This document shows, in pieces, positions 36,239 to 45,890 of a stretch of 64,000 nucleotides of DNA (its first letter is position 1; each line of letters opens with the position of its first letter). This stretch comes from Ornithinimicrobium sediminis (lineage in GTDB: Bacteria > Actinomycetota > Actinomycetes > Actinomycetales > Dermatophilaceae): assembly GCF_021272345.1 (NCBI RefSeq), contig NZ_JAJSDQ010000003.1, positions 248,001 through 312,000 of the forward strand. The letters run 5' to 3'. The notes below the pieces were generated by a model. That model did not search any database, had not been told where the DNA came from, and was given only the letters and a program-made list of their open reading frames with translations. A program made the position numbers and the translations under genes.

Positions 36239-38442
36239 GACCATGGTCCACTGTGGCTGGAGTAGTTGGTGACACCGGGGCGCAGTCCCGTTTCCGACCT
36301 GACATCGAGGGGCTGCGCGCCGTCGCCGTCCTGTTCGTCCTGCTCTACCACGCCGGGCTGCCGGGCCTCAGCGGCGGCTTCGTCGGCGTCGACATCTTCT
36401 TCGTCGTCTCCGGCTTCGTCATCACCTCCCAGCTGCTGCGTGAGCTGGAGCGCACCGGCACCGTCGACCTCCCCCAGTTCTACGGGCGGCGGGCCAAACG
36501 GCTGCTGCCGGCCGCCGCGCTGGTGCTCGTGGTCACCGCGGTCGGCACCTGGCTGCTCGCCCCGCGGGTGCAGTGGTCCAGCATCGCCGGCGACCTGGTG
36601 GGGGCGTCGCTGTATGTCGTGAACTGGGTCTTCGTGGGCCGCTCGGTCGACTACCTCGCCGAGGACGTCGAGCCCTCGCCGGTGCTGCACTTCTGGTCGC
36701 TGGCGATCGAGGAGCAGTTCTACATCATCTGGCCCCTGCTGATCCTGGGGCTGGTCTGGCTGGCCACCCGTCGTTCCCGCCACCTGGCCCCGACGGCGCT
36801 GCGCTCGACGCTGGCCCTCGGCCTGACGGCGGTCGTGGTCCTCCCCTCTCTCGCGTGGTCGATCTGGTACACCGCCACCAGCCCCCAGCAGGCCTTCTTC
36901 ACCACCACGACGAGGCTCTGGGAGCTCGGCCTCGGCGCCCTGGTGGCGCTCGGCGCCGGCCTGTGGCTGCGGATGCCCCGGCCCTGGGCCCTGGCGGTGG
37001 CGTGGGCGGGGCTGGCGGCCATCCTGCTGGCGGGTCTGGTCCAGTCGGGCCAGACGCCGTGGCCGGGCAGTGCCGCCCTGCTGCCGACGCTCGGGGCTGC
37101 AGCCGTCATCGCCGGTGGCTTCGCTGCCGGCCCGCGCGGCCCGGAGACCCTGCTGGGGCTGCGTGGTGCGGTGTGGGTCGGTGGGCTCTCCTACTCGCTC
37201 TACCTGTGGCACTGGCCCCTGTTGCGGATGGTCGAGTGGCAGTTCGGGCAGATCTCGACCATGGTCGGCCTGCTGGTCGTCACCGCGTCGGTGGTCCCGG
37301 CCTGGCTGTCCTACCGGTTCGTCGAGCACCCCATCCGCTACTCCCCGGCGCTCAACCGCTCGCCGAAGGTGGCACTGTCCGTGGGCGCCAACCTGACGCT
37401 GGTCTCCCTCGTCGCCGCCCTCGTGCTCTCGCAGGTCGCCTACCGGGCTGCCGCTCCGGGCGAGGCCGGGGGGACCGTGACCGGCAACCTCGTCGTCGAG
37501 GAGCCGGAGGCCACGGACGGCGGGCCGGGGGAGGACCCGTCACCACCGGAGGACGAGGCCGGGGGCGCGGACGAGCCGGGGACCGCGGACGAGCCGGAGC
37601 CGCGCGGGCCCGAGCCTCCGGAGCGGACGAGCACGGACGACCCGCCCATCTACGAGACCATCACTCCCGACCCCCTGGCCGCCACCGAGGACGTGCCCCG
37701 GTTCTACGACGAGGGGTGCCAGGTCACCGTCGACGAGGGCCAGGTCACGTCGTGCCCGGCGGGCGACCCGGACGGCGACGTGCTGGTCTACGTGATCGGC
37801 GACTCCAAGATCGGGCAGTGGGTGCCGGCGATCGAGGAGATCGCGCTGGCCAACAGCTGGCGGGTCGTCATCCACACGAAGTCGGCCTGCGCGTTCACCG
37901 ACGTCATGACGACCGTGGGAGGCGAGCCCTACGAGCAGTGCCGTGACTGGGGCGAGGAGGTGATGGCCGAGCTGCGTGCGGAGGAGCCCGACGTCGTCAT
38001 CACCGGCGGGCTGCGCGGCGAGGCCCTGGCGGAGGACGGCACCACGAGCCGGGAGGCGCTCGTCGAGGGCTATGCCCGCTACTGGAGCGAGCTCGAGGAG
38101 CAGGGCACCCGGGTCATCGCGATCGCCGACAACCCGCAGCCCGCGGACCCGCCGGTGTACGAGTGTGTCGACGAGCACCGGGACGACCACCTGGAGCAGT
38201 GCAGCTGGGACTACCGTGACGGCTCCGGGTCGGAGGCGCTGCGGCTCGCCGCCGACCAGGTCGACGGCGTCCGCTTCGTGGACATGAACCCCTGGGTGTG
38301 TCCGGGCGAGCTGTGCGTCGGTGTCTGGCGCAACGTGCTGACCTACCGGCAGGGCTCCCACATCACCGCGACCTTCGCGCTGGCCCTCGCCGAGCCGCTC
38401 GCCGAGCACATCGTCCCGCTCGTGGGCCCGCCCGCGCGCTAG
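36235..38442 (+). CDS. Membrane acyltransferase-3 with C-terminal SGNH domain (O-acetyltransferase, OafA/PatA-like)
   Basis: A 735-residue protein. The N-terminal ~400 residues form about 10 helices with the acyltransferase-3 signatures RPDIEGLRAVAVLFVLLYHAG, GGFVGVDIFFVVSGFVIT and SLAIEEQFYIIWP. An acidic Pro/Glu linker (~410-470) leads to an extracytoplasmic SGNH hydrolase-like domain with the nucleophile VIGDSK and the C-terminal His in RQGSHITATFA. Such proteins move acetyl or succinyl groups across the membrane onto cell-surface polysaccharide. It starts with a GTG overlapping the previous stop and ends in a CTAG shared with the convergent gene's stop. Confidence 0.88.
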   Translation: MRPWSTVAGVVGDTGAQSRFRPDIEGLRAVAVLFVLLYHAGLPGLSGGFVGVDIFFVVSGFVITSQLLRELERTGTVDLPQFYGRRAKRLLPAAALVLVVTAVGTWLLAPRVQWSSIAGDLVGASLYVVNWVFVGRSVDYLAEDVEPSPVLHFWSLAIEEQFYIIWPLLILGLVWLATRRSRHLAPTALRSTLALGLTAVVVLPSLAWSIWYTATSPQQAFFTTTTRLWELGLGALVALGAGLWLRMPRPWALAVAWAGLAAILLAGLVQSGQTPWPGSAALLPTLGAAAVIAGGFAAGPRGPETLLGLRGAVWVGGLSYSLYLWHWPLLRMVEWQFGQISTMVGLLVVTASVVPAWLSYRFVEHPIRYSPALNRSPKVALSVGANLTLVSLVAALVLSQVAYRAAAPGEAGGTVTGNLVVEEPEATDGGPGEDPSPPEDEAGGADEPGTADEPEPRGPEPPERTSTDDPPIYETITPDPLAATEDVPRFYDEGCQVTVDEGQVTSCPAGDPDGDVLVYVIGDSKIGQWVPAIEEIALANSWRVVIHTKSACAFTDVMTTVGGEPYEQCRDWGEEVMAELRAEEPDVVITGGLRGEALAEDGTTSREALVEGYARYWSELEEQGTRVIAIADNPQPADPPVYECVDEHRDDHLEQCSWDYRDGSGSEALRLAADQVDGVRFVDMNPWVCPGELCVGVWRNVLTYRQGSHITATFALALAEPLAEHIVPLVGPPAR

Positions 38443-40433
38443 GGTGCGGAGGTCTCCTGGACCGGCAGGCCCGGCACGGCCTCGCGCACCTGCGCACGCT
38501 CGTCCTCGGTGAGCCCCGGAGCGAAGGCCCAGTGTGGCCGGACCCCCCACCAGTCCGCGCAGACGTCGGCGGTCCCCAGCAGGTCCAGCGGCAGCAGCGA
38601 CCGGTCGGGAGCCACGTGCTCGGGCGCCAGGCGCACCTCGACGCGGTCGGCGCTCACCCGGCACGGCTGCCCGGCGACGGTGGAGAGGACGGCCGGGTCG
38701 ACGACGACCATGCGCTCCACGTGCACCGGCTCGACCCGGGACAGGGGGCGTAGGTGCGGGTGCCGCTGGATGATGTCGAACCACGGCTTGGCCATCCGCG
38801 GCCGACGGGTGGGGTGCACCCAGGGGGGCTCGAGGTGCCACACCCCGACCACTGCGGCGCCGGGCGGGCGCTGCTCGAAGAGCTCACGCAGGGCGCGGGC
38901 GTGCCGCGAGGGACGGGCCGTGGAGAAGTTGCCCACATACGCGACGTCCAGGTGGGTGGGGGTATGGCGCTCGGCGGCCAGCCCGCGCACGAAGGTCGCG
39001 GGCACCGGGAAGGGCAGCGCGTGCAGCTCCTCGCGCGACACACCCAGCGGGCGACCGGCGTCGGCTCGCTCCTGCAGCTCGCGGTGCCAGGCCAGGAACG
39101 CCCCCCGGAAGGTCAGGCGGTCGGGGGCGAACCAGGAGAACGTGAAGTCGCCCCGCGACAGGGACCCGGCCCGCAGCCGGGTCACCGCGAGCGGGGTCCC
39201 CGTGTCGGCGATCGCGCCGGCCAGGGTCTCCACCCGCTCGGCGAACTCCGAGTCGGCCCCCTTGCGCACCGGGACGAAGCCACCGTAGTGCTCCAGCACC
39301 TGCCGGCGGACCAGGAGGGACGAGGCGTTGTCACGGACGGGCTGGTAGCCCAGCCACTGGTGGGTCAGGTCGTCCTTGGCCCGCACGGCCTGGCTGCGGC
39401 TCATGGGTGCCGTGGTGCCGGTCAGCGCCTCCACCTGGTGCTCGATGCGGCTGGGGTGCGACCAGTCGTCGGCGTCCTGGAACGTGACCAGACTTCCGGT
39501 GGACTGCGCGATGGCGGCCTCCCGGGCCAGGTAGCTGCCGCCGTTGCGCTCCATCGTGAGCACCCGCGCCCGGGGGTCGAGCGACGCGGCCTCCGCGAAC
39601 AGCTCGCGGTAGTCCGGGCCGGACGCGTCGTCGACGATGACGATCTCCAGGTCCGCCCAGCTCTGCCGGCTGATCGAGCGGACCGACGTGAGCAGGCCGC
39701 GGTCGGGCCGGAAGCACGGCATGACCACGGTGACCAGGGCCCCCCCGGTCGAGGCCGGCCTCGTGCCCTGCGCGTCCAGCCGGTCGAACAGCGGCTGCCC
39801 CCGGTGCTCCTGGTCCCGCAGGGCCAGCGGCGAGAGCCCCTCGTCGACGAAGGGCAGCGACAGCAGCCGGGGCCACCGGTCGGCGTCCTGCGCGGTGGCC
39901 GGGCGGTCGGCAGGTCGCTCGGCGAACGGGTTGGCCAGGTCGGTCTCCAGGTAGTGCCGGACGGACGGCGGGAGGTCCAGGCTCGGCAGGAGGTGCTCGA
40001 GGGCGGCGTGCCGCCCGGAGAGGAAGAGAGCCTGGCCGGCCACCACGTGGTGCTCAGGAACGAGCTGCCGACCGGCGCCGGCGGCCCAGAGGTGCTCGTA
40101 GGCCAGGGCGGCGCCCAGCAGCTCGTCGGTGGTGCGACCGGTGCCGGCCCACACCATCGCGGTGGCCGCCAGGGCACCGCATCGGCGAGGTCCCAGGGAC
40201 ACCGGGGACGGGCCGTGCTGCAGCACCTCGCGCAGCAGCGTGCCGGCGTCGTCGCGCCCGTTCGTGGCGGCGCGGGCCAGGGCCTCCAGCACCGCCGGCG
40301 ACCGCGTGCGCAGCGCCTGGTGGGCCAGGCCCTCGGGGTCGAACCCGACACGGGCGTGCAGCAGCCGCCAGGTGTGCCAGGCCTCGGGGGCCGCCGCGCC
40401 TCCGGCACCGACCGCGGTGCTCGGGGTGGTCAT
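38439..40433 (-). CDS. GT2 family glycosyltransferase with helical N-terminal domain (paralogue A)
   Basis: A 664-residue protein. Residues 1-~190 are a helical domain with repeat-like segments. The GT-A domain begins near residue 234 (VTVVMPCFRPDRGLLTSVRSI) with IVIVDDASGP near 260 and the metal site QDADDWSHP near 316. Conserved downstream motifs SLSRGDFTFSW and VDVAYVGNF-like segments recur in the next gene. The last ~200 residues are unassigned. The ATG overlaps the stop of the upstream paralogue (ATGA), so the two are co-translated. It probably adds a sugar from a UDP donor; specificity is unknown. Confidence 0.82.
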   Translation of the reverse strand: MTTPSTAVGAGGAAAPEAWHTWRLLHARVGFDPEGLAHQALRTRSPAVLEALARAATNGRDDAGTLLREVLQHGPSPVSLGPRRCGALAATAMVWAGTGRTTDELLGAALAYEHLWAAGAGRQLVPEHHVVAGQALFLSGRHAALEHLLPSLDLPPSVRHYLETDLANPFAERPADRPATAQDADRWPRLLSLPFVDEGLSPLALRDQEHRGQPLFDRLDAQGTRPASTGGALVTVVMPCFRPDRGLLTSVRSISRQSWADLEIVIVDDASGPDYRELFAEAASLDPRARVLTMERNGGSYLAREAAIAQSTGSLVTFQDADDWSHPSRIEHQVEALTGTTAPMSRSQAVRAKDDLTHQWLGYQPVRDNASSLLVRRQVLEHYGGFVPVRKGADSEFAERVETLAGAIADTGTPLAVTRLRAGSLSRGDFTFSWFAPDRLTFRGAFLAWHRELQERADAGRPLGVSREELHALPFPVPATFVRGLAAERHTPTHLDVAYVGNFSTARPSRHARALRELFEQRPPGAAVVGVWHLEPPWVHPTRRPRMAKPWFDIIQRHPHLRPLSRVEPVHVERMVVVDPAVLSTVAGQPCRVSADRVEVRLAPEHVAPDRSLLPLDLLGTADVCADWWGVRPHWAFAPGLTEDERAQVREAVPGLPVQETSAP

Positions 40434-42358
40434 GCGTGCCTTGCGGCCAGCAGACCCGGCTCGACCGGCAGGTCGGGCAGCGCGTCCCGCAGACGGGACT
40501 CCCCTGCGGGGGTGTCCGGCCCGGTCACCCAGGTCGGGCGCAGCCCCCACCAGTCGTGGCACGCGTCGGAGACACCGAGCAGGTCCAGCGGCAGCCCGCT
40601 CGGCGAGGGGGCCAGGGCGGCCTCGTCGAGCACGACCTCGACCCGGTCGGCGTGCACCGTCGTCGTCTGCGCGGTCGAGAGCAGCAGGGCGGACGGGTCG
40701 AGCACGACCACCGTGCCCACCCGGCAGTGCTGTGTGCGGGTGACCAGGTGCAGGTCCGGGCTCGCCACCACCAGGTCGAACCAGCCGGCGTGCATCTCGG
40801 GCCGGGCACGGGTCAGCGCGCGCGGTCGCTCGACGTGCCACAGCCCCACGCGGCGTCCGGAGAGCCGGTCCAGCAGGCGGCGCCGCGAGTGTCGACCACC
40901 GCTGGCGGGCGGGTCGCTGAAGTCACCCAGCAGACACACGTCGACCTCGGTGGGCAGGGTCACCGCCTGGGGGATCCCCCGCCCGAAGGCCTGCGGCACC
41001 TCGGGCGTCGCGTCGGGCGGGACGTCCGTCGCACCCGACGCGCGCAGCGAGCGGTGCCACGCGCGGTAGGTGCCACGGAAGGCGATGCGGTCGGGATGGG
41101 ACCACTGGTAGCTGAAGTCGCCCCGCGACAGGCTGCCGGTGCGCAGCCGGGTGACGGCCAGGGGCGTTCGCGTGTCCGCGACCTTCGCGAGCAGGTGCTG
41201 CACCCGCTCGGCATACTCCGAGTCCGCGCTCTTGCGGATCGGCAGGAAGCTCCCGCAGGTCTCCAGCACCTCACGGCGGACCATGAGCGAGGAGGCGTTG
41301 GCGCGCAGCGCGCGGTAGCCGAACCACTGGTGGGTGAGGTCGTCCTTGGCGCGCACCGCCTCCGACCGGCTGGCCGGAGCCTCCGGGTGCTCGTGCAGCA
41401 GCGCCACCTGCTGCTCCATGCGCTCCGGGTGGCTCCAGTCGTCGGCGTCCTGCGTGGTCACCAGCGCGCCGGTGCTGGCCGCGACGGCGGCCCGCCGGGC
41501 CAGGTAGCTGCCGCCGTTCTGCTCGAGGGTGAGCACCCGTGCCCGCGGGTCCAGGTCCGCCGCCGCCGCGATGAGCTCGCGGTGCTCCGGCCCGGACGCG
41601 TCGTCGACCAGCACGATCTCGAGGTCGGCATAGGTCTGGCCGGCGATGGAGGCCACCGAGGTGAACAGGCCCTCGTCGGGGCGGAAGCACGGGATGACCA
41701 CGGTGACCAGCGGGCCGTGCACCCGCCCGGGTGCCACCGTGCCACGGAGGTGGTCGAAGAGGTGCGGCGAGTGCCCCTGCGGGCCCACCGCCAGGGGCGA
41801 CAGCCCGTGCTCGACGAAGCGGGCCGAGAGCAGCGCCTCCCACCGTCGGTGCGCCTGCTGGTCCTGGGCACCGGGCCCGGGGTGCGCGAGGTCGGCCTCG
41901 AGGTAGTGGCGCACGTCGTCGGGCATCTTGCCCAGCATCGGCAGGAGCTGCCGGAGGGCGTCCTGCTCCCCTGCGAGGTAGAGACCCTGTCCGGCCGCGT
42001 GGTGGTGCACCGGGTGCAGCGCGGCCAGCTCGCCGGTGGCTGCGAGCCAGCGGTAGAGGGCCGCGCCGGCACGCAGCGGCGCCTCGTCACCGCGACCGGA
42101 CCAGAGCAGGGCCAGGCCGGCAGCGACCGGCGGGGCGGTCACCGCCTCGCCCAGGGCGGCGGCCAGGCCGGCGGAGCCGGTGCCGTCGGCCGCGAAGCCA
42201 CCGAGCCGCTCGAGCAGCTCGCTCGCGGTGAGCAGGCCACCGGTGGCTGCCAGGCCCAGGGCCTCGGCAACCACCGCAGAGGTGGTGCGCAGGCCCAGGT
42301 GGGCGACCGCCTCCGGCCGGGCGGCAGCGGCCACCGCGAGGTCGGCTGAGGTCCACAT
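40430..42358 (-). CDS. GT2 family glycosyltransferase with helical N-terminal domain (paralogue B)
   Basis: A 642-residue protein starting at an ATG with GGGAG upstream (a GTG at 42385 is an alternative). It is a clear paralogue of the next gene: both have LLSARFVEHGLSPLA-type linkers, VTVVIPCFRPDEGLFTSVASI, IVLVDDASGPEHREL, TQDADDWSHPERMEQQV and SLSRGDFSYQWSHPDR. The arrangement suggests tandem duplication within the locus. Residues 1-~185 are helical. Predicted soluble, acting at the cytoplasmic face. The donor and acceptor are unknown. Confidence 0.82.
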   Translation of the reverse strand: MWTSADLAVAAAARPEAVAHLGLRTTSAVVAEALGLAATGGLLTASELLERLGGFAADGTGSAGLAAALGEAVTAPPVAAGLALLWSGRGDEAPLRAGAALYRWLAATGELAALHPVHHHAAGQGLYLAGEQDALRQLLPMLGKMPDDVRHYLEADLAHPGPGAQDQQAHRRWEALLSARFVEHGLSPLAVGPQGHSPHLFDHLRGTVAPGRVHGPLVTVVIPCFRPDEGLFTSVASIAGQTYADLEIVLVDDASGPEHRELIAAAADLDPRARVLTLEQNGGSYLARRAAVAASTGALVTTQDADDWSHPERMEQQVALLHEHPEAPASRSEAVRAKDDLTHQWFGYRALRANASSLMVRREVLETCGSFLPIRKSADSEYAERVQHLLAKVADTRTPLAVTRLRTGSLSRGDFSYQWSHPDRIAFRGTYRAWHRSLRASGATDVPPDATPEVPQAFGRGIPQAVTLPTEVDVCLLGDFSDPPASGGRHSRRRLLDRLSGRRVGLWHVERPRALTRARPEMHAGWFDLVVASPDLHLVTRTQHCRVGTVVVLDPSALLLSTAQTTTVHADRVEVVLDEAALAPSPSGLPLDLLGVSDACHDWWGLRPTWVTGPDTPAGESRLRDALPDLPVEPGLLAARHA

Positions 42359-42549
42359 GCCGGGCTCTCCCGCTCTCGGATGCACCGGGAGCAGGTGCAG
42401 GGATGCGTCGATCGTCCTCTCCTCGTGGCCGTGACGTGCGGGTGTGGTCGCGCGGACGCAGCGAGCCTACGCGCTACAGTGAGCACCGTCATCGTGCGCG
42501 GGCCAGGGGCCCCGGCGCGTCGTCCTCCCCGCCTGAAAGGTCCACCGCG

Positions 42550-42927
42550 TTGCGATCTCGTCTCGTTCTCGTCCTGGGTGCCCTCGCCGCCCTCGTCCTG
42601 AGTGCGGTGATCGTCGTCGGTGTCGCCTTCGAGCAGTGGGTGCTCGCCGCGGCGGGCGCTGCGGCCCTGCTGAGTGCCTGTCTGCTGGTCCAGCTCGACT
42701 CGTGGCGCCGGGCCCGGTCCCTGCGCCGCTTCCTGCGCGACGAGCTGCGCCGCGGCCCCGCCGTGGGCAGCACGGACCGCTCCACGGTCAGCGAGAGCGA
42801 CGTCGTCGGGGCGGTGCGCCTGATGCAGGCGCAGTACACCGGTCGTCTCGACCGTATGCAGGCCGCTCTCGACCGTGCGCTCGCCGAGTCCGCCGCGACC
42901 CGGCACGCCGGCCACGACGAGCGGTGA
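42550..42927 (+). CDS. Small two-helix membrane protein, function unknown
   Basis: A TTG at 42550 preceded by GAAAGG gives 125 residues. Two hydrophobic helices come first (LVLVLGALAALVLSAVIVVGVAF and WVLAAAGAAALLSACLLVQL). A basic segment WRRARSLRRFLRDELRRG and an amphipathic helix follow (RLMQAQYTGRLDRMQAALDRAL). I recognise no family. It overlaps the next glycosyltransferase gene by GTGA, so the two are probably translated together; it may anchor or partner the glycosyltransferase. A TACAGT -10-like element lies near 42473. Confidence 0.6.
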   Translation: MRSRLVLVLGALAALVLSAVIVVGVAFEQWVLAAAGAAALLSACLLVQLDSWRRARSLRRFLRDELRRGPAVGSTDRSTVSESDVVGAVRLMQAQYTGRLDRMQAALDRALAESAATRHAGHDER

Positions 42928-45890
42928 GCCCTCCCGCTCCTCTCCGGGCGACGACCCAGGGCGTCGCCGCCGACCACGCCCGCATCGCCGAGCGACGTGC
43001 CCGGGCCCTGGTCTCGACCGCCCTGCGCACCAAGTCGGTCCACGCCCGCGAGGTCCTTGCCGAGGTCGCCTGGCCGGGGCACTCGCCGGTGGAGCTCGAG
43101 CAGTGGGCGTGCGCGCATGACCTGTCCACCCCCCTGCCGAGCGGTGTCGACCCGGTCGGAGCCGGTGCCTACGGCCGGGTCGCAGCCGTCCAGGTCGGTG
43201 GCCGGCAGGACGGCCACATCGCGCGGGTGCTGCTCGAGGGTGCGGCCCGCACCCGGGAGTGGCCCGAGGCACCCCGGGACCAGGTCGAGGTGCTGGCCCA
43301 GCTGCGGGTGCTGGACGGTGACGCCGAGGGCGCCCTCGAGCTCGCCGCGGACCCGCGGGTGCGCGCCGCCGTGGCCGCCTCCGTCCGCACCGACGTCCTC
43401 AACCCCGCCCTGGTGGCGCCCGGAGACGGGGTCGCGTGGGCTGCCGCCTTCGGCTCCACGCTGCACGGACCGCGGCTCGCGCCCTTCCTGGCCCCCGAGG
43501 CAGGCGAGCTGCCGAGCATCGACCGGCTGAGGGTCGAGGCGCGTCCGTCGGTGGACCGCCCTGAGCGGGTGACCGTCCTCATGAGCGCCTACCGGCCCGG
43601 ACCCGCCCTGCTGACCGCGGTGCGCTCGGTGCTCGCCCAGACCTGGACCAACCTCGAGCTCCTGGTCGTGGACGACGCGTCCGGCCCGGACGGCGCCGAG
43701 GTCCTGGAGCTGGCCGAGGCGCTGGACCCACGGGTGCGGGTCATCCGCAAGGCCGTCAACGGCGGCACCTACCGCGCCCGCAACACGGCCCTGCGCCAGG
43801 CCACGGGCGACGTCGCCGTGGTCCTCGACTCGGACGACTGGTGGCACCCGCAGACCCTGGAGCTGTGCATCCGCCCCCTCCTCGACCGTCCGTCCCTGCT
43901 GGCCACCCGGGCCCAGGGTGTGCGCACGAGCCCCGAGCTCGTGCTGACCCGACCGGGCTACGTGCCCAGGTTCACCTCCGCCGCCACCGTGCTCTTCCGG
44001 ATCAGGCCGGTCATGGCACGGATCGGCTTCTTCGACCCGACCCGCAAGGGTGCCGACACCGAGTTCGCACGGCGCATGGAGGCGGCCTTCGGCCCGGTCA
44101 TCCAGGACATCAAGCAGACCACGACGATCCTGCGCGGCGGCGGCGAGACCCTCTCCTCCGCGGAGTTCTCGAACGGGTGGCGGCACCCGGCGCGGCACCA
44201 GTACAAGTCGGCATACGGTGTGTGGCACGCCAGGGTCGAGCAGGGGCTGAGCGATCCCTACCTGGACCCCGAGCAGCCCCGCCGGTTCCCCGAGCCACGG
44301 CGGTGGGAGCGCCCCGTGCACCCCCTGCTGGCACGTGCCGCCGGTGTCGACCTGTGCCTGGCGGGTGACTGGCGCGGCTTCGGCGGACCGCAGCTGTCGA
44401 TGCTGGAGGAGGTCAGGGCGGCGCGCAGCGCCGGGCTGCGGGTGGCGGTCATGCACCTGGAGGCGCTGCGGTTCATGGGCAACCGTGACCTGCCCCTGTG
44501 TGACCCGGTGCTCGACCTGGTCGACGCCGGCGAGGTGGAGTGGGTGCAGCCGGACGACGACGTGGACATCGCCGTGCTCATGGTGCGCTACCCGCCGATC
44601 CTGCAGTACCCGCCGCTGCTGACGCGGCGGGTGCGTGTCGGACAGGTCCTCGTCATGGCGAACCAGGCACCGCTGGAGCTCGACGGGGGTGACCAGCGGT
44701 ATGTGGTCGCCGATGTGACGGCACGCACCCGTGAGCTGTTCGACGCGCCGGTGGCCTGGCTGCCGCAGAGCCCGACGATCCGGCGGGTGCTCCTGGAGCA
44801 GGACCCCACCGTCCCGCTGGCGGACTGGGACAACCCGGGGCTCATCGACGTGGAGCAGTGGTCGGTCCGCGACCCCGGTGCGCCCGTGGGCTCCTCCGGG
44901 CGGGTGGTCGTCGGGCGGCACTCCAGGGACAACCCGATCAAGTTCCCACCCACGTACGACGAGCTGCTGCGGGGCTACACCTTCCCGGACGGCTACGAGG
45001 TGCGCATGCTCGGTGCGCAGACCACGGTCGAGGAGCTGCGGGAGGCCGAGGAGCGCCCCGCCCCGGTGCCTGACAGCTGGACCGTCCTGCCGCACCGCGC
45101 GGTCGACGTGCGTGACTTCCTCGCGGGTCTGGACTTCTTCCTCTACCTCGACAACCCGCACGCGCACGAGGCCTTCGGCCGCACGCTCCTGGAGGCCGCG
45201 GCGAGCGGGGTGCTGACCATCGCCCACCCCAAGCACCGGCCGACCTTCGGGGACGTGGTCGACTACGCCGAGCCGGGGCAGGCCCAGCAGCTCGTCGCCC
45301 ACTATGTCGCCGACCCGGCCGCCTACGAGGCCCGGGTCCGGAGCACCCGGAAGGCCGTGGTCGAGCGTTTCGGGCATGCCGGCTTCGTCCGCCGGCTGCG
45401 CGAGCTGGTCCCGCCGCAGGACGCCCCCGCCGTGGCACCGGCCCCGTCGCGGACCACCGTGCGCCTCACGCTGGGCGTGGGGGTGCCGGCCGAGGTCCAC
45501 GCGGCCGAGGCGGACGTCGAGGTGGTCGTCCTGCGCTCGGCCGCCGACGCCGAGCGGACCGACCGGCTGACCGTGCTGCACCACGGAGCCTCGGCACCGG
45601 CACTGCGGGCCTGGCTGCGACCGCTGCTGGCGTCGGGGGGCCCCCTCCGCTCGCACGACGAGCTCGTCGCCACCGCCCCGCCGGCGGTGGTCGCCGTCCT
45701 GGCGTCCCGCGACGGTCTGACGTATGCCGCCGGCCGAGGGCGCTGGTCCGGTGCCGCACGGGACGAGGCGCTGTGCCGTCTCGCCGAGCCGGCACGCCAG
45801 GAGGGCTGGGACGACCTGGCCTGGTGGGACCCGGCCGGGCCTGCACACCTCACCCTTCACCCGCCCGTCCGAGACGAGGACGACCAGTGA
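42924..45890 (+). CDS. Large bifunctional glycosyltransferase (GT2 + GT4-like)
   Basis: A 988-residue protein. Residues 1-~210 are helical. A GT-A/GT2 domain starts near 215 (VTVLMSAYRPGPALLTAVRSVL) with VVDDASGPDG and the metal site DSDDWWHP near 300; this domain is related to the two neighbouring minus-strand GT2 proteins. A GT-B-like domain spans roughly 465-840, with VDLCLAGDWRGFGGPQLSMLEE at its start and HEAFGRTLLEAAASGVLTIAHP as the donor-binding motif. The C-terminal ~130 residues are unassigned. Two catalytic domains suggest it makes a disaccharide repeat or two successive linkages. It starts and ends in GTGA overlaps with its neighbours. Confidence 0.82.
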   Translation: MSPPAPLRATTQGVAADHARIAERRARALVSTALRTKSVHAREVLAEVAWPGHSPVELEQWACAHDLSTPLPSGVDPVGAGAYGRVAAVQVGGRQDGHIARVLLEGAARTREWPEAPRDQVEVLAQLRVLDGDAEGALELAADPRVRAAVAASVRTDVLNPALVAPGDGVAWAAAFGSTLHGPRLAPFLAPEAGELPSIDRLRVEARPSVDRPERVTVLMSAYRPGPALLTAVRSVLAQTWTNLELLVVDDASGPDGAEVLELAEALDPRVRVIRKAVNGGTYRARNTALRQATGDVAVVLDSDDWWHPQTLELCIRPLLDRPSLLATRAQGVRTSPELVLTRPGYVPRFTSAATVLFRIRPVMARIGFFDPTRKGADTEFARRMEAAFGPVIQDIKQTTTILRGGGETLSSAEFSNGWRHPARHQYKSAYGVWHARVEQGLSDPYLDPEQPRRFPEPRRWERPVHPLLARAAGVDLCLAGDWRGFGGPQLSMLEEVRAARSAGLRVAVMHLEALRFMGNRDLPLCDPVLDLVDAGEVEWVQPDDDVDIAVLMVRYPPILQYPPLLTRRVRVGQVLVMANQAPLELDGGDQRYVVADVTARTRELFDAPVAWLPQSPTIRRVLLEQDPTVPLADWDNPGLIDVEQWSVRDPGAPVGSSGRVVVGRHSRDNPIKFPPTYDELLRGYTFPDGYEVRMLGAQTTVEELREAEERPAPVPDSWTVLPHRAVDVRDFLAGLDFFLYLDNPHAHEAFGRTLLEAAASGVLTIAHPKHRPTFGDVVDYAEPGQAQQLVAHYVADPAAYEARVRSTRKAVVERFGHAGFVRRLRELVPPQDAPAVAPAPSRTTVRLTLGVGVPAEVHAAEADVEVVVLRSAADAERTDRLTVLHHGASAPALRAWLRPLLASGGPLRSHDELVATAPPAVVAVLASRDGLTYAAGRGRWSGAARDEALCRLAEPARQEGWDDLAWWDPAGPAHLTLHPPVRDEDDQ

